This document shows, one piece after another, positions 34,236-47,200 of a stretch of 64,000 bases of DNA (within the stretch, counting starts at the first letter, position 1; each line of letters opens with the position of its first letter). The stretch covers positions 152,620 through 216,619 of the forward strand of contig JAEQBH010004121.1 of NCBI GenBank assembly GCA_016808115.1, in the 5' to 3' direction. The notes beneath the pieces were generated by a model. It was not told where the DNA came from. It searched no databases and saw only the letters and a program-made list of their open reading frames with translations. Source of the stretch: Tetrastigma voinierianum (Eukaryota; Streptophyta; Magnoliopsida; Vitales; Vitaceae). A program made the translations under genes and the position numbers.

Positions 34236-36640
34236 TTAGCCTAGAATGCAGGTTAGTTGATCTATGAGGTCTATGCAATCCTCAATTAGGTTGATGGGCC
34301 AAGGAGCTGATGGAAAAGTACTCGGCGTGTATGTGGAGTCTGCGAGGTACGCTGGGTGAGAAGTACTTGACTTTAATGCAAGGTCAATCATGGTCTCATA
34401 AGTCTGTTGATGGGAGAACGTAGGATGATAAAGTCGGGTGGAGTCATATCTGCCGTACAGAGGCTTGCTCTGGAACGCCGAATAAGGTAAGATGTGATAC
34501 ATAAAGGGAGATGTAGGTGATAATGGTAGGATGACATATGATGAAATCTACGATGTATGATACGTAGGGTATACCGATACTCGGGTGCAAATATGAGAAT
34601 TAGGTGATAATGAGTATGTGATATCGGCTCTCGAATTAATACCACGACCTTCCTTACCATCTCGACCACAGCCTGTGATCGAGCTCTCACTCTCCCTCAC
34701 CTCGAATGAGTGCATAGACTAGGTGGATATTTTAAGTCTGATAGATAGTCCATTATGAAGTAGATGTCTCCTAATTGTGTCCAGCGATGCGATGCTCATC
34801 TTCGATCTGGTGTAACACTAATCTAGTAATATCATGTAAATCATTACGCAATCTTTTGGTATTGCGTAATCGACTAGCTGTATTAGCGAGGAAAGATCTA
34901 AAAGAACCAACAAGCAAATTATAAATACATAATCTATTGATTGAATTTGAAAAACACTTTAGAATCAAGACTTTTACTTGCAAAATCGAGTAGTAGTGGT
35001 TGTAGTATGGTACCTCATATCATCCTATGGAGTGGTGGTGTCATAAAGCGTCATTATGTCGATGATGCATTTGCATATATGAATCATGAAGTCCATAATA
35101 CCCACCGCGCAGGGGTGAGGTGATGATGCTGTCGCTGGCGTATCCATATTAAGGCAACATGGGCGTGATCGTCACCTCAATCTCTCGAAGTTGTCCGCAT
35201 TGCATCCCTCCGTGCTTGGTTGTTGCTCATGGAGCAGGATAAGGTATCTCCTCACGTAGCTGGTGTGGGACTTGCTGGCGATGTCACTCGGCATTCCGAA
35301 ACATATAGCGGTGACTAGCGTCAGCGATCTCTTGTCGGATAAGTAGATGCTCCAGTAACTGATCAACAACTCACGATGTATGGTTACCATAAGACCTACA
35401 CATTTACATTTGATGTCAATAACATTGATGTGAATGAATGATACTATAGAACCACTGTATTTACATATACCATTACCTAATCGAGAATCACGTATTATCT
35501 AGGCGATCTCGTATAGGAGGAGTACGGATGGGTTATGCACTTGTAGTAAAGGTACTCTCCACCCAACACCCGATGGAAGAGGCGACTTAAGCTCGGCCAT
35601 AGCCTCGACCGTAATCCATCGTGGACCGACACCATTTCGTCTCCATCGACAACATCAGCGTCATCATCATATAAGGCATGAGAGCCAAAGGTCTTGGATA
35701 TGCTGCTTTGGTCGCCCCAGTCGGGTGCGCCCAGTAAGTCTCCTAAGACGAGCTGAATACAAAATAAACAAAAGTAAACAAACTAATGATGTATTGTATA
35801 CATAGATATGTATGTAATAAAATAAAGTTATGAATACCTTAACAGTGTAATACAATAGCTAATACGACTTCTATGATCAATAATTTCTGGCATAACTCTC
35901 GATATATTTGTCTTAGTACTCTACTACCAGATTATCGCCACAGTCTACATGAATCTAGTAGCGAGTGGGAAAGCACAAATGGACATACTCCTTCTTGTTC
36001 ACAGAAAGCAGAAGGATCCATCGATCTTAAGATGAAACCACGCGGACTCATCTAAGTGGCCTAAATACACTTAGTCTGCTGGGTGGATATTTAGTCACAT
36101 AGCCAAGTATGGAATAGGATTCTCTGTAGGAGCATCAATGGGTAGGAGTGACAGGAAGCTCCCCACAACTCATACATCAGGAACACATATGTCACATTAA
36201 TTTCTTTGGTCCATGGATCAGAACCCATGATGATGCTTAACATCTTGTAAAGTGATGTGTATGTCTCATTTGCCATCTCTCGAAGAGACTAGTGATGAGT
36301 GGCCAATCGATCATGATGTGGCCCATGCGGTATATATCATAGAATCCCACGCGGATCACATATTGACGAATACGTAGATCCATCCTTCACATACAAATGA
36401 AGGCTTTCATCTCTTTGTGAGGTAAGAATTACCTCCTGGAACTACAACTAATAGAAAACAATTTATAATTGATTATATATAAATTACACAAATATGCTTA
36501 TTAGTTGATATTTAATAAAATACACTGCTCAAGTACCCTCACAAGTGCAACCTATGTCTATCATGCAATACGAGACGGATGGATGCGAAGGATCTCTACA
36601 TCATGAAGCCCTCTGAATGCCATATCTGTAATAGATAACA
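34236..36640 (-). pseudogene. Plant mobile domain (PMD) gene of a MULE, copy 1
   Basis: PMD proteins are plant-specific, found in transposons and in the host MAIN/MAIL family. On the - strand, joined frames at 36400-36060 give a typical series: QYVIRVGFYDIYRM, MIDWPLITSL, an ERW-like stretch, a TLQDVSIILG-equivalent region, CEELLGA-like CMSCGELPVT, and LGYVTKYPPSRLSVFRP. Then a W.HLR.S.D-type block (36040-35870), a VEMHR/RQFGM-like remnant (about 35300-35210) and GG.YGLHDSYM (about 35100-35060), equivalent to the VMDFHDPYM landmark. The 34236-34700 part fits a variable, proline-rich C-terminus. An AT-rich segment (about 36435-36540) looks like an intron. Many frameshifts; non-functional as written. 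Confidence 0.7.
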
Positions 36641-37023
36641 CCAAAGGCAGTATAATTGTGAAACGATTGAGATACTATTATCATAGTCATGAATGCAATT
36701 ACTAAGATGAACAACAAAAAAAAAAAAACACGTACAAGAATGACGTCTCTTTTACTTAAATAAGGTACCAAGTCTTTTTATAATCCGAAATAAACATTCA
36801 TACATAAGTCTTATCTGAAGCAACTCTGAACGCAGCGAAAATTGCCTTTCAAAACAAATTAGGTTACATCACATATTTCGAACTTGATTCCTATTCTTAC
36901 AAAATTAATGATTGTGGCTCGTTGTTGCACAACCCACATGTATTAAGTAGTTTTACTTTAACGTCCATTTCATTATCTGAGCTGGGTTGATTTAATATAT
37001 CTACGCTTTATCATTTCATTGAC

Positions 37024-37555
37024 TCATGAGAGTACAATCGTAGGACCATCGCCGAGAGGCCACTCATCTTCGTGAATATGGGATGAAACAAGCACCCAGA
37101 TATCATAGCGCGATTCGTAGTGTAGTACAGCGCCAGAAAAATAATCAAAATCAACCTGGCCCGATGTTGGCGTGCTACTATGAGTATGGCTGCATGGATT
37201 CATAGATAAGTGTCTTACCACATGTGCATTTACGGTCATGTTGTTGGGCGTTTTGTAGCACCCACTCTGGACTTGACGTAGTCGTCCTGCATCTTGATCT
37301 CGTAGAAAATTTTCCATTGATCCATTGTATGTATAGGCCTTAATCTAAGCATCAACATAAGGAGTGCCCTCTTTGCTATTGGATGTATCAGTGCTTCTTA
37401 TTTCCTTCTTACAAAAAAGTAACTATTAAAGGTGAAAAATATCAAATGAACTATCTGATGATTTATGGCCTCTCGAGCTCCTCTGAAACCTTTATTAAAT
37501 ACCTCCGGACATGTTGAAGTAGTCATTTATCCCATACTTAACACCCCAAATTATG
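37024..37555 (-). pseudogene. MULE (MURA-type) transposase, C-terminal fragment, copy 1
   Basis: Read on the - strand from 37550: a YGIN...NMS..FNKG region (the conserved GI.T.N.SE.FN.VLKGAR block), NSY.FCKKE, TPYVDA.IKA, then the SWIM zinc-finger part with CSHTH...VDFDYFSGAVL and a YDIWV segment ending HEDEWPLGDGPTIV. These are successive landmarks of the MURA C-terminal half. The fragment stops at the edge of the neighbouring gypsy LTR, so the DDE catalytic core is missing and no continuation was found beyond that element. The PMD gene follows about 400 bp downstream, the same order as in copy 2. Confidence 0.75.
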
Positions 37556-39665
37556 CTATCACGCCGGTCGAAGTCCTATGAAATGACTCATCAACCATGA
37601 TTTATGTAGTTGGGTGACGATACCACCTTGTTGTATATCCCTATTGCTCCGGGATCCATATTTTAAAAAAAATCAAAACGAGAGCACTCTTTGTTAGAGC
37701 TCTGCGAGCCATCTAACTGAATACTTAGTATAATTATAACCAATCCAAGGTCTGACAAAGTAGTAACCGGCCCGTGGGTCCATTTATCATATCCCCCGAT
37801 ATCGTCCCTTTGCAGGATCCATTCATTCATTTAAATCTAAAATACTGAAACCAAATGCTTAATTCGAGTCTATAAGGGAGTTCGATCCAGGCCTCTTACA
37901 AATTACATACCCATTATTTATATTAAGTCGAAAGAATTAATTACAATTCTTTTTACATAAAATACTTTTGAAAAAAGTATTATCAAAGACCAAATATCGG
38001 CCTTCTTCACAATCGACCTCGTGGGCCCGTCGTCTCTACGAAACTTCACGTGTATCCCAGAAGGAGTCATGGCGAGGTAGGCAGTACAAGTAGTGATAAT
38101 CTCCTACAGTTTGCCTCCCCACCAAATTGCTCATACAATGATCAAGCCAACTCATACATCAGGTAAAATGCATATGAATATACGTATGTCATGCATGGGA
38201 TATCTTCATGCCCACATCGAGTCACTCGGCTGACTCCTCGCACATGCCTGCTTCAAATGAGACAAGCATCATTGGTGATACCTATAACACATATCTGGCC
38301 CTTACGGCTCCACGATTGCAATCCCCAGTGACAGGGCAGCTAATCTTGGTCGATCAAGATCACATCACCTGACTCGAAGTCACCTTCTTATTCTTATGGC
38401 CATATGTCTTCTTTGAGCAGCAGACACCGGTTTATACCACGAGTCTCTTACACCTCTGGAACTTTTAGATCATACCGCTAGTCTCTTAAACCTTCCCGTA
38501 TTCCAGACTTTTCACAGGGGATTCTGTTATCTTATGCATGACACATTAATTATATTTCCTTTTTATGTTTCATGGTAGGACATTTGTGGACTTCGTCAAA
38601 GTGCTGAGTTCACTACCATTTATCTTCTTTGATGATAGGTAATATGCTAATGCACATGATGTATGGTATCCTTGTGCATATGAAATGCATATATGTCATT
38701 TAATGCTATGCATCATATTTACATGCACTAACAAGGCTACATTCAACATTTATAATTGGATATTATCTTTCTGCATATCATTTCCGTATTGTACATCAAA
38801 CACATATTAACATAGTTTTTACACTAATAGCATGTTATTTAATATTTTCAACAATAACACACAAAATGACCCCGAATCTGGACCCACTTTAAAGCAGGGC
38901 ACCTCTTGGTCCCTTCATGGTTAATCATAGAATTCTTTGTGATACAAAACACACCACAAACACGAGACATCAGTCAAGAGTTAAAGCCAGAGCCCAGGCC
39001 CGGTCAAGGGCGCCGGAAAATAGTCACGAAAATTGACCGATTAATAGACAATGATCTGAAAATTTAGCTGGGGCCCATCAAAGCGTTTCAAAAATTGATC
39101 AGGATTATCAAGAAAGCGATCCACAAAAATTCACGAAAATTCTTACACTCATTCCCGAAATTTGGGATTTAAATTCTGACCTCTCACGGCTTCTAAAAAC
39201 CTCGGCGATTAAACCCGACGCTGTTTAAATCTTGATAGGAAAATTCCCTACCTTGTGAAGTTTGTGAAACTTGAGATTTTAGCCTGCAGTAGCTTACGTG
39301 CATGGATCAACTTTACCTTTGCGTAGACAAAAACTACGATCTAGTTCTGTAGATCTTAGAGAGGAAATGAAAAGAGATTTTTTCCTTTTCTCTCTCTCTC
39401 TCTCTTCTTGCTCTCCCTTTGTTTCCCCCATTCCTTTGTTTTCTTTTCTTTTCTTTTTTTCTTACTTTTTATCCTTTTTTTTTGTCATGTGTCCATCTCT
39501 CATTCAGTGCAATTTACCTTTGAAACAATTTATGTATTTGGGTTGATTTATTTAAATGAACAGTAAGTATTTCTGATTTCGAAGTTTTTCACCACAAAAT
39601 CTAGTCCACAGAATCCTTCAGTGACTTATCACGAGCTCGTAAAAAATTCGACTGCGCCATTGTCC
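37556..39665 (-). repeat. Gypsy 3' LTR
   Basis: Aligns along nearly its whole length with 42236-44245. It has a CT-rich run at 39388-39405 and the CTCCCTTTGTTTCCCC block equivalent to CTCCCTCAGTTTCCC in the partner. Confidence 0.8.
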
Positions 39666-40094
39666 CTCTAGTTTCCCTAATTGCCTCCTCCTCCTTAGGT
39701 ATTGCCACTGACACTTTCACCTAGCCCTCCACGGTCTTACATTTGCAAAACTGATCCAGCGCTATCAATATACGCGTTAGTCACTCTCGAAGGTCCCATT
39801 TGTATCCATGATAATCCCTCCCGATCACTACGCAGGTTGGATCTAGGTATACTTCGAGCATGGGGCGTGGAACACCTCATGGACACTGATAATCTTGGTG
39901 GTAAAGCAGTAGGTATCTGATTGTGCCTTCAGTACCTCGAAGGGCTGATATACCTCGGCACTGCTTCCCTTGTACGAATGTAATGCTCCTCTTTTGGCAT
40001 CACCTTGAGAAGGCGTGATCACCCTCAAACCTCTTGAGGTTGGCCAGTCTGCTCTTGTGGCTCTTATCTTAGGCTTTGAGCCAAAAGGCGGCAT
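39660..40094 (-). pseudogene. pol: Gypsy integrase C-terminus and chromodomain-like tail
   Basis: A single frame at 40094-39843 contains YQPFEVL and ISVHEVFHAPC..YT, which match the chromovirus landmarks GPFEVL and SVHNVFHVSMLRKY. Before it, a region rich in charged residues fits DLKRREV.F..GD.VLLKV. After it (39840-39665) readable pieces such as DREGLSW and EEEAIRETRGTMA fit the chromodomain, which in this clade steers integration toward heterochromatin. Confidence 0.75.
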
Positions 40095-40862
40095 GTCGAG
40101 TCCCGCTATAGGGTGTCTCTGGCCAAGATGGGACCCGTTGATGAAACTCTCACCACCTCACATCCCGACAAATTGGGGATCATGGCCTCCCGTATAAAGC
40201 CTCATAGGGTACATGCGCCTTATAGCTGTGCTTTTTATTTGTAGAGTGAATTCCCTTTAGGTAAATTAGTCTGCTCCAGCCTCGCCAAGATTGAAAGCAG
40301 CATACTACGCCGGCGTATCCTCTAAAGCCTGTAGTCCTCTCAGGCTAACCATCAATCCTTTGGATAAAAAAAACGGTGCTCATCATCACTACGTCCACTA
40401 TGGCCTTTTAGAAACTCTTTGAAGTGTACCCAAAGTGGGATCTGTCGTCACGATGGCGCCTCCCGTATAGCTGGAGCTGATCATGATATCTAGCGGGAAG
40501 AATTCCTCAAGTGTAGTCATCATAACTGCTAGAAAGTATGTATCGACTTGGTAAATTTGGTCAATATAACCCATCACGCCGTCATGCCCTCCGTTGTGTC
40601 GTGGCAAGGGTCCATGAGATCTATCGTGACATGCTCGGCCTCCGGCTCTGCTACCTCGGTGGGAGTAGCCTGCTTTGTATACGGTGCTCAGTTTTGCTTG
40701 GCGGCAAGCAGACAATCTGAACAAAATCTGACTGTGTACTTCATTCCACTCGATGTCATGTATTAGAAATCCACAGTACATCTTAGGTACCCTGGATGCA
40801 CGGTAGATAAGGTAATTAGACTCCACGGGGATCTTAAGCGTAAGTGGAAATAAGCGAAACAT
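40094..40862 (-). pseudogene. pol: Gypsy integrase core
   Basis: The open frame 40862-40398 contains the zinc-binding end as FRLSACRQAKLSTVY (normally CL.CQQ.KAEHQ), then GHDGVMGYIDQ..QVDTYFLAV (normally GHD.IWVIVDRLTKSAHFLPV) and IMISSSYTGGAIVTTDPTLG, a shifted version of the LHG.P.SIVSDRDP block. Further on, SER-TT, GWS.LIYLK and PYEALYGRP (about 40360-40190) complete the core. Frames change several times. Catalytic Asp residues are readable only in part. Confidence 0.8.
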
Positions 40863-41630
40863 ACTGTATCACTAGGCGATCAATTGAAGCTCGTTTGTAG
40901 TTGTGATGATGTAGACGCCATAGATTACTGATGTCTCGGCTGTGAACCTCTCCTCGACCTTGACCCGTACCACGGTCTCTGCAGCTTATGTATAGTAGGA
41001 GGTGCTGTCTGACACCACGGGGCGATCTCTTTAGTCGCTGGCCCACCTTTAGGGTGAGAAGGAACAAACTGCGTCCACGCTTGTCCCACTGATGACTGGG
41101 AATGCGCTATCCCATAATTCCGGGATCCTAGCCTCTATGGACAATCCCGTCTCATGTGCGGTGATGCGATGATAGCGTATCATTTGTCTAGCTAAACCTC
41201 ATTCGCCTTAGCACGTAGCCGCTCGATCCTTGAAATCACATGGAATATAAGTCTTAACTATTGCTTGAATTAAGAGATTGATTCTCCTTCCTCTTAGTAC
41301 TAGCACCATATCTAGGGATGCTCGGAAGTGTATGTCTCCTCTTTGATGCCGAGTTATCTTGATCATGAGTCCCCTCCTCCTTATGTATGTGGAGGGGATG
41401 ATGTGCTGAACCTGGGAGTTACTCGCGGCCCTGGCCCATCGTTTACTAGTAGTGCAGTGGTAGCGGCTCTCACGGCTCACTTGTGTAATGATGGCAGGCT
41501 ACTGATGCTCGTATTCTTCCGTGGCGTGGGAAACAGATGGCGGTCCACCCATCAGTTTCCTCACTCCTTAGTAGGAGAATCATGCCTTGAACCTCTTGAG
41601 GTTGCCGGCACCCCACCCGTTGGTTAGTGC
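40860..41630 (-). pseudogene. gag: Gypsy gag end, zinc knuckle and protease start
   Basis: On the - strand, HMRRDCP (about 41155-41135) is the second half of a CCHC knuckle, followed by SRNYG; then GQGRGEVHS (about 40965-40940) corresponds to GQGRG.ARVY.L, the linker just before the protease. The following SNLWRLHHHNYKRASID corresponds to NAVVTGT-type protease start. Within about 20-40 bases the text changes to integrase. The earlier gag body (41630-41200) is only weakly readable. Confidence 0.6.
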
Positions 41631-42236
41631 ACTAAGCGTACGATGGACCCAGCGCAACAACACCTACGCATAAGGGTAGTATTATTGTAACATAGCGACC
41701 TCATGAGGTTTGTTGATTCTTGCGGTGGTTGTGGGTTGTCTCCTTCCCACCTCCGTGTCCTCTTTATCTACTAGCCATTTACATATATTAGATGGCAATA
41801 GAGTTCTCAAATTTCTATCTCGATTACACCATGATGTACGTGTAGACCTTTAATAGACTTTAACATCATGAACTTCTATTTGTTCATCCCTTTTTCCATA
41901 GTAGTCGTAATCACAGGACACTAATACAAATCGAGTTCGGGCTATCATGTTCATTTGTTTTCAAACCCTGGGTTATTTTCAAATCCCTAGTGTTCCATAT
42001 ACAGAAATCTACAGTATATTCCTTGCAAATCACCACACATATCATACGACATGTTAAATATGAAACCACATGACACAATGATGCATGATCTAGACCCACA
42101 TTTACCCATTGACCCTCGGTACTCTGCTACCTAGACTCTGATACCTAACTAAGAAGAGCTAGTATAGGACTATCTTGTGGATAGCCATTAGACCCTAGGT
42201 GATGATTTTCCATAGGCTGATGCAATTTGTGGCCTT
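41630..42236 (-). other. Gypsy 5' leader and gag start region
   Basis: This should hold the primer site and gag start. A primer site was not recognised, and only a basic, Pro-rich frame can be seen. The open frame on the - strand at 42099-41911 has no known match. Confidence 0.35.
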
Positions 42237-44245
42237 GAATCAGGGTCCCGTTTAATGACGAAATGACCAGCAAAGATTTGTGGATTTGAATTGACCCAGA
42301 TACCACATTGTTGTCCATTGTCGAGATCTATATTTTCAAAAAAAAAATTCAGGTAGACTCTTTTGTTAGAGCTCTACCCAGCCATCTGTTTGAATAACGT
42401 TATAATTATCGCGTGAGGTCTCGTGATAGTATTATTGGCAGGTCATTTGTCATATCTACAATATACATCCCTTTCTGGGATCCATTCATTCCACATTTTA
42501 AATCTAAAATGAAATAAAGCAAATTTTGACCCGTAAAGGTGATCACGGCCCCTCTTCCATGATTACATGCAGGCTATTTTATCTGATAGTCGAAAAGAAT
42601 TTAATTAAAAATTAGTTTGCATAAAATACTTTTTACAAAGAAATTATTATCAAGGCCCATCGTGTACAATCACGTATAGTGTCGAATGCTGTCTCACTAT
42701 AAACTCATGCCTTAAAAAGGAGTCCTGCGTGGGGTAGGCAATGCCCCGGTGGTGATAATCTCCTCTGAGGTTACTCCTTTAAGTGCTCATCTGTTAGTCA
42801 AACGACCCATACATCAAGTAGAAATGTCTATATGGATATACGTATGTCATGCATGGAATGTCTTCATGCTCATATCTAAGATTCTCTGACTCCCTCACAC
42901 ATTACCTATATCGAGTGTGACAGCACATCCTTTAGTAGTCTCATTGTACACATATCAGGCCCTTGCTGGCTCACGTTGCCCGATGAAGTGGGCGGCTAAT
43001 CCGAGTCGATCCCGACTCTGTCACGACTCGGAGTCTTTGCGTGCTCATGACCGTGTGTCTTCTTTGGAGCATAGGAGACTTTCGGTTTATGCCGCAGGTC
43101 ACCACCATCTGAACTTTTTGTATCACACCGATTCTCATACACCTGTGTTCCAAGCTTTCCTGGGGATTAGGCCCTCTTCTTGCTCTTATGACACATTAAT
43201 TATATTTCACTTTTTATATTTTAAGCGGTAGGACATTTGTTACGTCGTTTGAAAATGCGAGTTCCTACCAGTTTTTCATCAACCTTGACAGTGGATAGTA
43301 TACCCATGCACACATGATATGCGTGTCTTGTGCATATGAAATGCAGGTATGCCATTTCATGCTATGCCATGTTACATGCATAATAAGAGGCTACATTCAA
43401 CATTTATAAATTTTGGATAATTATATTTCCTACATATAATTTCCATTCATCATCATTTCCATGTTAATACATCACTGACACATATTAACATTATTTTTAC
43501 ACACAATAGCATATTATTTAATATTTCCAACAATACTTACACAAAATGGCCCCCAAATCCTCGGACCACGCCAAAGCAGGCACCTCTTGATCCCTTCATG
43601 GTTCGTCTTCTTAGATTCTTGAAATGCAAAACACCCTGAGCAAGAGACATCGGTCGAGTTAAGAGCAAACTGACCCAATCGGAATGTAGCGATCAAAATT
43701 TAGCCGAATTGTCGGAAAGCAGTTCCTAATTTTAGCCGGGTTGTAAAGCAGTCCCAAAATTCCTCATCAGTCCCGAAATTTTGGACTTAAATTCACGGCC
43801 TCTAGAAAACCTCGATATTAAATGACCTTTAGGTTAGAAACTTGAATAGAAGAATTTCCTACCTTGTAAAGTTTGGCAAAACTCCAAGATTTTCAGTGCG
43901 TGTAGCTTGCGGTGCGTGAATCGACTTGCCTTTTAACGCCAGCGAAACCTCTGGTCAGATTTAGTAGATCTTAGAAATGAAAATTTTTCCTTTTCTCTCT
44001 CTCCCTATTCTCCCTCAGTTTCCCAACCTTTACTAACAATTTTTATTTTTACTTTTATCCTTTTTTTGTCATGTTTGCATCTACCGATTCGAAGTCAGTT
44101 CTCCCGAGAACAATTTATTTATTTTCAATTCAATTTATTTTAAATAAACTTAGCTCAGTCATTTCTGGAGCTTAGGGATTTTCATAAAATCTACCGTGCT
44201 TGAAACTCATGGCGACATCACCTAGAAACTCGTAAAAGAATTCCG
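42236..44245 (-). repeat. Gypsy 5' LTR
   Basis: Partner of 37556-39665. The right limit is placed where similarity ends after AAACTCGTAAAAGAATTCCG (about 44226-44245). Confidence 0.8.
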
Positions 44246-47200
44246 ATTGTCTCATAATTTGTGAAATTTTCTGGAGTCACTAGTTCATGAGACAAATTTA
44301 TGGCCAGCGATCCGTTTCGTCATCAATGAATTTTTAGGCTTCCATAACCATTATGTGATTTATTATTATTAATATCATTTCCATTTTTGAAAATTTCTAA
44401 TTTTCCAGGTTTCTAAATGCATAGTAGTTTTATTCGTATTTAGGGTATAATGAAATCAAATTGTGTTTTCGGAAATTTAATAGTTAAGTGTGAACAAGGA
44501 TATAACCGGATTTCTTAAAGAAGTAAAGAGGATAATGGTAAATTGTCAAATTAGGGACTTAAGGGACATTAAGTTAAAAGGTTATACGTTATGGTATAAT
44601 TTTGGTATGTTGATTTTCAAATAGAATAAAGGGGAAGGACTAAATACAGGAAAGTTTAGGCCAAATCCTTAAGGCAATGGAAATTGTTTTATGAGAGGAA
44701 AAATTCTCATTTGGGCTAAAGAGGCTAGGGCCTTCGGTTTGGGAGAAAACCAGTTTTAGTTTGCTTTCTCTTCACTTGTTTAGGTTCTCTTGTTCATGTA
44801 AAGAAAATAAAGGAAGGAAGAAGAGAAGAAAATGAAAATGGAAGCGAGTTGAAGCTTTCAAGATAATCGAGTTAGGAAAAACTGACTCATCCCATAAATG
44901 TGTTTTTAGTCAATTTAGGTTAGGTTTGAGTTCATTTGATCTTATTTTGTTTTGGGTTTGGATTGTCCCGGGTGGGCCAAAATGTGACATTTCAATTCAA
45001 GGCTCGTGCCTACGCCTAGCGAAGGAGTCCATCGCCTCGACGAGGCTGGGGGTTTCTTTTTGGTTTCTACTACTCTCTTCTCCTTGGCAAGGTCATTTCA
45101 CCTAGTGGGACCAAGGCCCAAAATTGCCTAGTCTCTACCTCAAATGGGTAGAGGTCCTCTTCACCTAGGTGAACTTTAAAGTCCCATTTCCCCACTTCAC
45201 ATGCATTAATTCTGAAACCATTACTCCTTTATTTAGGACTCCATTAGGGTGAGCGATAGGCATGAAATTGGATTAAGTTAGCGATCTAACAAGTGAATGA
45301 AAAAGGAGTTTGTCATGTATACAAATTCTCCATTATTAATTACAAAATAAAGCGTATGTGACATGGACGATTCAATGAATGAGAAATGAGTCTTAGAATT
45401 GACGAGTGTATAACATGGATATTAGTAGATCGATTAAATACTTTGACCAGCATATAATTTGTGTGCTTGCCTAAGACCAGATGGTAGATGAATAGGCACA
45501 TCTATTAATGCTTTCAGGCACTCCACATCTAGTGCAGCCCAGCACTTCTATTCATAAGGCCATGCACGTTTTTTTAGTGCTCGACATCTGCATAGTCTTT
45601 CTTGATCACATTTCGTATTTCGGGCATCTTGTTGATGTTATCACTGTCAGCTTTGGAGTTACCTATTGTCTTTGCGTCCCTCTCATTCATTATTACTGGT
45701 CTATGCAGGCAAATACTTATATAATGTGCATATGAATAATGAATAATATGAACACAAATGTAATCAGCTCGGATGCTAAGGCATATTTCTGTTATGTATT
45801 GTAGTGTGCCTACGGGTACTCTCCGTTATGAAATTCTGATAAGTACTCCTACGGGAGAGAGGAATAATATGATATGTGGAAATAATTATATGTATATGGT
45901 AAGAGTTGAGGATTAATATAAGTAATTATACATGTCATTTATATTTATATATGTTATTTTGTTTTTTCCCACTAAAGCTATACTTCCTTACAATTATTTA
46001 TACGTGTAGGTTATGAGTCGTCAAGGACATCCAGCACCGAGTAAAGCCAACACAACATTAGAGTGTCTTCTTTGTGTAGATGCTTCCCATATCTTTTGTA
46101 ATGAAGTAAGTATAAAGTATATTATTTTATTTATACAAAACTTGTAAGTAGATAAAGTTGTCAAAGACTAAAGAATGTTTGTCTGAGGATATTTTTAAAC
46201 ACCCTTTTGTGGTAGTAGTTCCCTGATTATGATTTATGATCTAAATTTTCATGATTTTGGCTTTGAAACAAGTTTGTATCAATTAATAATCTATACTTGA
46301 AATGGTCTCAATAATTTAGGAAAATTAGAGTTACTTAGTCCTACGCTTTGTATGGCATCCCCTCGGCATCGAAGACGGGAAGGGCGTTATCCAGTATCTT
46401 CGAGACTCCGTCATGTAGAGAATTGCCCATATCTCGAGAGGATCGCCTCTAACCATTATTGTGTAAATTGAATTCTCTAATTGTAGCCATATACCTATTG
46501 AATTTCACGTTGATTAGTAGCTAAAGGTACATTACAGATACGAATTCTTGAGTTTATCTTTAGGCGGGTTATAATTGCTTGCAAGATGACGTGCAAATCC
46601 TATGATAAATGAGATAGTGCGATGAAACTAAGATAGGGATCCTTATTGCCATAATGCTGGATGTTTAATAGGATATAATTCTAGTCAGATTTGAGTTACT
46701 CTTGTTTCCTGTCATGGTAAGAACCATCCCGACCTCAATGTCCTGCGCCTTCTATAATATAGTACCAATGGAAACAAGCTGATTATTTCCATCACCCCAT
46801 AGCAATCATTCGCATTGGCTTTATGCTTCCCGCCTGGAAGTATGGCATTAATGCCGATTATGGGAAGATGATATTCCGAACCCTTGATAGATGGCACAAA
46901 TGGCTAGAACACACGTTGAAATATCGATTGTTGGCATATTAACATCCGATATTTTCCAAATTTACAACACATCCGAGTTTGCTTGATGGTAAGAACAAGT
47001 GGAAGCTACGCAGTTAATGAAAGTCACGAATAAGTGTCTAAATTAGCTATACTTTCCATCAATGCCTTTTTTGTATGAAATTTCGCCTCCCGTTTCTCCA
47101 TCCACTTACTTGAATACTTGGTAGTAAACCAAAGTGAATTGTGCCTTAATAATTACCTTGATGTAAGCGACAACAAGTTTGAAGTCAATTGATGATGATC

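Larger units (their letters stand above)
37556..44245 (-). mobile_element. Ty3/gypsy chromovirus (Tekay/Del-like), internally deleted
   Basis: Two related LTRs of about 2 kb lie at 37556-39665 and 42236-44245 in the same orientation. Shared phrases include TTGTTAGAGCTCT, GGGATCCATTCATTC, GTATGTCATGCATGG, GTAGGACATTTGT and CTACCTTGT.AAGTTTG. The 2.57-kb interior is read on the - strand: gag/zinc knuckle and protease start at 41630-40860, integrase at 40860-39840, then a chromodomain-like tail. Reverse transcriptase and RNase H are absent, so it could move only with help. The LTR copies differ by many substitutions and indels, which indicates age or read error. Left edge abuts a MULE fragment. 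Confidence 0.8.

Noticed and set aside
36091..36276. 61-codon - strand frame beginning MANETYTSLYKM
   Set aside because: It overlaps the PMD text but in a partly shifted frame; the PMD landmarks are recovered only by combining neighbouring frames, so it is not a separate gene.
40538..40766. + strand frames across 40.5-40.8 kb
   Set aside because: They mirror the gypsy integrase, whose landmarks are on the - strand.
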